Of a DNA stretch of 34,857 nt, positions 30,598 to 34,857 are shown in pieces. How positions within the stretch are numbered: position 1 is the first letter of the stretch; each line of letters starts with the position of its first letter. The notes below the pieces were generated by a model, which worked only from the letters and a program-made list of their open reading frames with translations, had not been told where the DNA came from and ran no database searches. The position numbers and the translations under genes were made by a program. Source of the stretch: an uncultured Lachnospiraceae bacterium (GTDB lineage: Bacteria > Bacillota > Clostridia > Lachnospirales > Lachnospiraceae). Location of the stretch: the NCBI GenBank assembly GCA_945919075.1, contig CAMEIX010000028.1, positions 1-34,857 of the forward strand, in the 5' to 3' direction.

Positions 30598-30849
30598 TTA
30601 TAATGCCTTACAGAACAGGTCTCTTACGTGGGAGACTTCCTCTGCGGTCGCCTTTGCGGCAGGCACATAATACTGGCGTTCACGTGCAATTTTGTACATA
30701 TCCTCCTGGGAGGTTTCGGCAGCATTTCGAAACTGCTTTAAGGTGCTTTTTAACTCTTTGTTTTCGGTCTGGGGTATCATATCCGCATATTTCTTAAGTT
30801 CAGAATTTAAGCCGTCTAAAGTGTCGGTTACCATTGTTTTTTCGTCCAT
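30598..30849 (-). CDS. CotF-like spore coat protein (second of pair)
   Basis: An 83-residue helical protein. The segment FRNAAETSQEDMYKIARERQYYVPAAKA matches the end of the coat F/ferritin-like fold (Q-x-Y-x-x-A-x-x-x-x-Y-x-P-A). Such proteins are known in the spore coats of Bacillus and Clostridia. AAAGGAAA precedes its ATG. It follows the 61-residue partner by 23 bp, and together they resemble the N- and C-terminal halves of CotF. Confidence 0.72.
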   Translation of the reverse strand: MDEKTMVTDTLDGLNSELKKYADMIPQTENKELKSTLKQFRNAAETSQEDMYKIARERQYYVPAAKATAEEVSHVRDLFCKAL

Positions 30850-30872
30850 AATATTTTCCTTTCTGTTTGGGA

Positions 30873-31058
30873 TTACTGCAAAAATTTCATCAGCGCCTGC
30901 TTGTTTTTCATGGAAGAATCAGCAGCTTCTTTGAAAAACGCTTTTACTTCAGGGTCCTTTGCTTCTTTCTCATAAGCTTGCATTTTACAGTGTGTGGTGT
31001 CATAACCGCCAATCAGATGACGGAGGTTCTGAAGTTCGAGTTCGGATAAATTGCTCAT
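30873..31058 (-). CDS. CotF-like spore coat protein (first of pair)
   Basis: A 61-residue helical protein starting MSNLSELELQNLRHLIGGYD, a typical opening of small clostridial CotF-like proteins, with a likely metal- or packing-related His in TTHCKM. It is the first gene of the pair. Its ribosome-binding site AAGGAG (minus strand, 31066-31071) lies within the 3' arm of a long hairpin, so translation from read-through hflKC transcripts should be blocked. Confidence 0.75.
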   Translation of the reverse strand: MSNLSELELQNLRHLIGGYDTTHCKMQAYEKEAKDPEVKAFFKEAADSSMKNKQALMKFLQ

Positions 31059-31061
31059 AAA

Positions 31062-31115
31062 AAATCTCCTTTTCCAATAATGTCATACAAAGTATGGCCC
31101 CGGAAAAGGAGATTT
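31062..31115 (-). promoter_or_regulatory. Hairpin that can terminate hflKC transcripts and sequester the coat-gene ribosome-binding site
   Basis: On the minus strand AAATCTCCTTTTCC (31102-31115) pairs perfectly over 14 bp with GGAAAAGGAGATTT (31062-31075). An inner 5-bp stem CATAC/GTATG flanks a TTT loop. The 3' arm contains AAGGAG of the coat gene and runs into TTTTTT, so it is shaped like an intrinsic terminator. A CATACTTT sequence in the upper part (31089-31096) resembles a sporulation sigma-E/K -10 element; transcripts from there would carry only the 3' arm. Confidence 0.6.
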
Positions 31116-31124
31116 ATACATTTT

Positions 31125-31166
31125 TTAATAGAAGATTTTAACCGGACTTAATAGAAGATTTTAACC
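31125..31166. repeat. Tandem duplication of the hflC 3' end
   Basis: TTAATAGAAGATTTTAACC occurs at 31125-31143 and again at 31148-31166, a period of 23 bp. The second copy contains the codons for KIFY and the stop of HflC; the first is a non-coding extra copy just downstream of the gene. Confidence 0.85.
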
Positions 31167-32011
31167 AAAGGAGAATCCGGTGAAAGAATCAGGGTTTTGT
31201 TGTTGCCCTGCATGGAAATCTTTGCAGCGTCCAGACTCCTTACAAAGGTGTAAAACTCTGTGCGGGAGGGATCTGCATAAGCCTCGGAGAGAATTCTCAT
31301 ATACTCGGCTTCTCCTTCCGCAATCAGGATTTCAGCCTGTTTGTCGGCTTCTGAGAGCATCAGGGAAACTTCCTTGTCCGTAGCATTACGAATTTTCTGT
31401 GCTTCGGAATTACCTTCTGCGGTATAGGTGGCAGCGATGTTATCGCGTTCGGAAATCATACGCTCATACACAGCAGCCTTATTGTCACTGGGCAGGTCCA
31501 GATGCTTGGTTTCAAAGGATAAAATGGTAATACCGTACTGTGTGGTGGAATTTCCGATATTATTCAATACCGCTTGGGATAATTCTCCGTCACGGCCGCT
31601 TATCACATCTTCCTGTGTCATACTACTGATGACATTCTTGGTGGAGTTGTAAACAATGGTATCCAGACGATTTTCCGCATTGGATACGGAAGAGTTTAAG
31701 GTCTGTGCAAATTTTAAGGGATCGTCAATTCTCCACAAAATGTAACTGTCGCAAATCATGGTCTTTTTGTCGCTGGTAATAACATCCGATGTGGACAGGT
31801 CGTAAAAAAGTGTCTGCTTGGGAAGCTTGTCCACACTCTGGATAAAGGGAATCTTGAAGGTTACGCCTGCTTCGGTAACGACATGGTCAATTTTACCGAA
31901 CTGACGCACCAGACTGTATTCGTCCTCGTTTGTAATTACAAAGCAGGAGGAACCGATGATGACAAATAATACAATTACAAATGCAAGAAATATTTTTTTA
32001 CCTGTTTTCAT
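31148..32011 (-). CDS. hflC: HflC-like membrane protease modulator
   Basis: A 287-residue SPFH/prohibitin-domain protein anchored by an N-terminal helix (residues ~7-26). The domain starts EYSLVRQFGKIDHVVTEAGV, and the long helical part contains ERDNIAATYTAEGNSEAQKI and SEADKQAEILIAEGEAEYMRI, typical of HflC. With HflK it forms a large membrane complex known to modulate FtsH in Escherichia coli. AAAGGAGG precedes the ATG, 17 bp after hflK. The gene's 3' end has been tandemly duplicated. Confidence 0.92.
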   Translation of the reverse strand: MKTGKKIFLAFVIVLFVIIGSSCFVITNEDEYSLVRQFGKIDHVVTEAGVTFKIPFIQSVDKLPKQTLFYDLSTSDVITSDKKTMICDSYILWRIDDPLKFAQTLNSSVSNAENRLDTIVYNSTKNVISSMTQEDVISGRDGELSQAVLNNIGNSTTQYGITILSFETKHLDLPSDNKAAVYERMISERDNIAATYTAEGNSEAQKIRNATDKEVSLMLSEADKQAEILIAEGEAEYMRILSEAYADPSRTEFYTFVRSLDAAKISMQGNNKTLILSPDSPLVKIFY

Positions 32012-32028
32012 ATCTGTTATCCTCCTTT

Positions 32029-33042
32029 CTAATTTTCTGCGCCGGTATTGGCGGAACCATTCACATTGACATCGGAGAAGGACTCAATCGGATAGAGCGT
32101 CTGAACCTTTCCGTCGGGACTTTCAATAATGACCTTTAACCCGGGAAGAATTTCTTCCATTGCCTCGTAGAACATACGCTGTCTGGTGACCTCCGGATTC
32201 TTAATGTATTCCTCATACATGGCATTGAATCTGGCCACCTGCGCGGTTGCTTCGTTGATACGGGCAATCTTTTTTGCTTCCGCATCCTGAATAATGGCAT
32301 CGGCGCGGGCAGAAGCGGAAGGAATCTGTTCGTTGCGGTATTTGTTTGCATTGTTCAAAGCGGTTTCCTTGCCCTGCTTTGCGGTTTCAACAGCCTTGAA
32401 GGCTTCCATGACTTCCGTGGTCGGGGGTTCGGAATCCTGAATGGTGATGTTGACAAGCTGGATGCCAATATCATGCTCCGCTAGTTTTTGCATAATCATT
32501 TCCTTGATGACTGCCTGAATTTCATTCTTTCCGGTGGTCAGCACATCATCCACGGGGTAACTGCCGATAACGTTACGAATGCAGCTCATGCTGATGTTCC
32601 GCAAAATTTCCACAGGCTCCTTGGAAGCGTAAACTGCTTTCACGGGATCGGAAAAACGGTATTCCACAAAGAAGTCCACATTTACGAAGTTGTAATCGGA
32701 AGTAATCATCAGGGAGTCATATTCATTACTGGTATTGGATGCGGTATCGTATCCAATGGAGAAGCCCTGAATGGTAGTGTTTACTTTCTTAACTTCCTGA
32801 ACAAACGGTATTTTGAAATGTAAGCCCGGGTCTGTTACGGCGGTTGCCTGACCGAAGGTGATAAGAACCGCCTGCTCCTGTTCTTTGATCTGGTACGTAG
32901 AGTTACCAATCAGAATCAGAATGGCAATGACAGCAACAATGATGAGAACAATCTTTTTTGTCTTTTCCGATGGTGCCTTGGGAAAATCATCCAATGTCTC
33001 GAATCCGTTCTGTCTGTTACGGGTAGAATCTTTTATTGACAT
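32029..33042 (-). CDS. hflK: HflK-like membrane protease modulator
   Basis: A 337-residue SPFH-domain protein with one transmembrane helix near residues 30-46. The domain shows EQEQAVLITFGQATAVTDPG and LVNITIQDSEPPTTEVMEAF, and a coiled-coil-like helix rich in Ala follows. The Gly-rich N-terminal segment of the E. coli protein is missing, as in other Firmicutes. No FtsH gene is in the window. AAAGGA precedes the ATG, and a good promoter lies at 33083-33111. Confidence 0.92.
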   Translation of the reverse strand: MSIKDSTRNRQNGFETLDDFPKAPSEKTKKIVLIIVAVIAILILIGNSTYQIKEQEQAVLITFGQATAVTDPGLHFKIPFVQEVKKVNTTIQGFSIGYDTASNTSNEYDSLMITSDYNFVNVDFFVEYRFSDPVKAVYASKEPVEILRNISMSCIRNVIGSYPVDDVLTTGKNEIQAVIKEMIMQKLAEHDIGIQLVNITIQDSEPPTTEVMEAFKAVETAKQGKETALNNANKYRNEQIPSASARADAIIQDAEAKKIARINEATAQVARFNAMYEEYIKNPEVTRQRMFYEAMEEILPGLKVIIESPDGKVQTLYPIESFSDVNVNGSANTGAEN

Positions 33043-33082
33043 ATTTCTACTTCCTTTCTCTTTGGATTTCTGTTTTGTCTAT

Positions 33083-33111
33083 ATTTTAACAAAATGGTCA
33101 TGTATAAACAA
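33083..33111 (-). promoter_or_regulatory. Sigma-A promoter of hflKC
   Basis: On the minus strand TTGTTT (33106-33111) and TAAAAT (33083-33088) are 17 bp apart, giving a leader of about 35 nt. Confidence 0.65.
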
Positions 33112-33184
33112 TAGCAAACCATGTACGATATCCTAAAACTTTTCTAAAAAAATCAAACTTTTTGCACGATAGATGATGTTAATG

Positions 33185-33193
33185 TGCTAATAT
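33185..33193 (+). promoter_or_regulatory. Probable extended -10 promoter of glpK
   Basis: TGC-TAATAT at 33185-33193 is an extended -10 element. A TTGCAC at 33162-33167 stands 20 bp away, longer than ideal. Transcription would start near 33200, downstream of the ATG at 33192, which supports the internal glpK start. Confidence 0.45.
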
Positions 33194-33263
33194 GAAAAAG
33201 GAATGTTTAAATAGAAGAGGGATTATCCGAATGAAACAAGTCAGAATTTGGGGGGGAAGTATT

Positions 33264-34766
33264 ATGACACAGAAATACATAATGGCATTGGACCAGGGAA
33301 CCACAAGTTCCCGCTGCATTTTATTTGATAAAAAGGGTAGAATCTGTTCCATGGCGCAAAAGGAATTTGAACAGATTTACCCGAAGCCCGGCTGGGTGGA
33401 GCATGATCCCATGGAAATTTGGTCATCCCAGCTCGGCGTTGCCATAGAAGCCATGGCAAAGGTAAATGCCAAACCGGAAGAAATAAGCGGAATCGGCATT
33501 ACCAATCAGAGGGAAACCACCATTATCTGGGACAAAAAGACCGGAAAGCCGGTTTATAATGCCATTGTGTGGCAGTGCAGAAGGACTGCGGGCATGATTG
33601 ATGATATGGTGGCAGCAGGTCTGGGCGATATGGTAACAAAGAAAACGGGACTCATTCCGGATGCCTACTTCAGTGCTTCCAAAATTGCCTGGATTTTAGA
33701 AAATGTGGAGGGCGTAAGGGAGCGTGCTGAGGCAGGGGAACTGTTATTTGGCACCGTGGACACCTGGCTGATTTATAATCTGACCAAAGGACAGGTGCAT
33801 GTGACGGATTATACCAATGCCAGCCGTACTATGCTGTTTAATATTCACGAGCTTACCTGGGAGAAGGAAATCCTTTCTTATTTTCGTATTCCGGAAAGCA
33901 TGCTTCCCAAGGTGAAGCCTAGTAGCTGTATTTACGGGTATACGGACGTTACGGTGTTAGGCGGCAGGATTCCCATAGCCGGAGCGGCAGGGGACCAGCA
34001 GGCGGCACTTTTCGGGCAATGCTGTTTTGAAGAAGGAGAAGTAAAAAATACCTATGGAACCGGTTGCTTCCTATTAATGAATACGGGTAAAAAAGCGATT
34101 AGGTCCGGAAACGGATTGCTTACTACCATTGCGGCAAGTTGTGGGGATGATGTGAATTATGCCTTAGAAGGCAGTGTGTTTGTTGCCGGGGCTGCGGTTC
34201 AGTGGCTCAGAGACGGTCTCCGCGTGGTAAAGGACGCGCCGCAGTCTGAGCAGTATGCTGCAAGTGTGGCTGATACAGGCGGTGTTTACGTGGTACCGGC
34301 TTTTGCCGGAATGGGGGCTCCCTACTGGAACCCTTATGCCAGAGGCATGGTGGTGGGCATTACCAGGGGATGTGCAAGAGAGCATTTCATCCGCGCCACC
34401 CTGGAATCTATTGCCTATCAGACAAAGGACGTATTAGATGCCATGGAATCGGATGCCGGTGTGCGCTTAAAAAGTCTTTTAGTGGATGGCGGTGCCAGCG
34501 CCAATGATTTCTTAATGCAGTTTCAATCCGATATTCTGGAAACTGCCGTTTGCCGTCCTATGTGCATTGAGACTACGGCTCTGGGAGCCGCTTATCTGGC
34601 AGGTCTTGCCACAGGCTATTTTGAAAGTGAAGAAGAAATCCGGGCAAACTGGCAGCTTGACCATAAATTTGAACCCGCCATGGATTCTGCCCGTCGCGAA
34701 CATCTCCTTAAGGGCTGGAAAAAGGCTGTAAAATGTGCCCTTGCCTGGGCAGAGGAGGAAGAATAG
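33264..34766 (+). CDS. glpK: Glycerol kinase
   Basis: A 500-residue cytoplasmic FGGY-family kinase that phosphorylates glycerol to sn-glycerol 3-phosphate with ATP. Hallmarks are [10 protein letters not shown] at the N-terminus, [31 protein letters not shown], the FGGY signature region [14 protein letters not shown], and [14 protein letters not shown]. The usual family length is about 500. The start at 33264 follows a G-rich stretch (GGGGGGA) acting as the ribosome-binding site; the frame opens at 33192, but that would add 24 residues not seen in the family. The segment [15 protein letters not shown] lacks the His of the HFYG loop that HPr phosphorylates in enterococcal GlpK. No glpF or glpD lies in the window. 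Confidence 0.96.
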   Translation: MTQKYIMALDQGTTSSRCILFDKKGRICSMAQKEFEQIYPKPGWVEHDPMEIWSSQLGVAIEAMAKVNAKPEEISGIGITNQRETTIIWDKKTGKPVYNAIVWQCRRTAGMIDDMVAAGLGDMVTKKTGLIPDAYFSASKIAWILENVEGVRERAEAGELLFGTVDTWLIYNLTKGQVHVTDYTNASRTMLFNIHELTWEKEILSYFRIPESMLPKVKPSSCIYGYTDVTVLGGRIPIAGAAGDQQAALFGQCCFEEGEVKNTYGTGCFLLMNTGKKAIRSGNGLLTTIAASCGDDVNYALEGSVFVAGAAVQWLRDGLRVVKDAPQSEQYAASVADTGGVYVVPAFAGMGAPYWNPYARGMVVGITRGCAREHFIRATLESIAYQTKDVLDAMESDAGVRLKSLLVDGGASANDFLMQFQSDILETAVCRPMCIETTALGAAYLAGLATGYFESEEEIRANWQLDHKFEPAMDSARREHLLKGWKKAVKCALAWAEEEE

Positions 34767-34857
34767 GAACGGATGGGGCAACGATTGGTATTGGCAAATC
34801 GGAATTGACCGAACTCTTTAGAGCGAGAAATGATTGCTCGAAGGGCCGTAATAAGCG
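34767..34857. other. Right edge of the window, no gene recognised
   Basis: The 91 bp after glpK contain a weak CGAG/CTCG inverted repeat (about 34823-34839) and no coding frame or clear terminator that I can support. Confidence 0.4.

Noticed and set aside
33192..33263. Longer glpK start at 33192
   Set aside because: It adds 24 residues not found in the family, and the likely -10 element overlaps that ATG.

Overview
The window looks like chromosomal DNA of a spore-forming, anaerobic Clostridia member, most likely Lachnospiraceae. The evidence is indirect: moderate GC, strong AGGAGG ribosome-binding sites, an archaeal-type prolyl-tRNA synthetase, a YesM/YesN-type two-component system with LplB/LplC-type sugar permeases, a ferredoxin/hybrid-cluster-protein operon under a Crp/Fnr regulator, and CotF-like spore coat proteins. 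I saw no tRNA, rRNA, CRISPR array or prophage.

Layout. Bases 1-221 hold the end of a gene resembling Rpn-family nucleases/transposases. An ISLre2-family insertion sequence follows; I place its ends at 240 and 2029, flanked by the 9-bp duplication GATGAAAAG, with a large structured GC-rich RNA-like block downstream of its transposase. Then come an orphan type IV pilin-like gene and proS, apparently one operon (2133-4020).

Bases 4190-18944 form a sugar-utilisation locus: a GH31 alpha-xylosidase close to YicI, a YesM-type histidine kinase, an abundant-looking surface protein with an internally duplicated module of unknown type, two sugar ABC permeases (the first with an unusual extra membrane domain), a lipoprotein solute-binding protein, a YesL protein, a convergent YesN-type response regulator, and a second solute-binding protein without a lipobox. 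No ATPase subunit is present, so a shared MsmK-type ATPase is presumably used. My reading is import of xylose-capped oligosaccharides (isoprimeverose or xyloglucan fragments), alpha-xylosidase cleavage inside the cell, and control by a split YesM/YesN pair. The second binding protein may be a dedicated sensor.

Bases 19003-27120 are housekeeping and envelope genes: a DEDDh exonuclease, a DacF-type D,D-carboxypeptidase with a very basic cytoplasmic tail, a small unknown protein, a large lipoprotein of solute-binding type, PpiB, a GNAT acetyltransferase and a transglutaminase-like lipoprotein.

Bases 27103-30480 are a redox or nitrosative-stress module: a Crp/Fnr regulator divergent from ferredoxin-hcp-cupin, with a perfect 16-bp palindrome near -41.5 of the likely hcp promoter. 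Bases 30598-33042 (minus strand) carry hflK-hflC followed by two CotF-like genes; the hairpin between them is both a terminator and a sequestered ribosome-binding site. The window ends with glpK.

The best candidates for new biology are the GH31/YesMN locus with its duplicated surface protein and non-lipidated binding protein, the hairpin before the coat genes, and the structured block inside the ISLre2 element.
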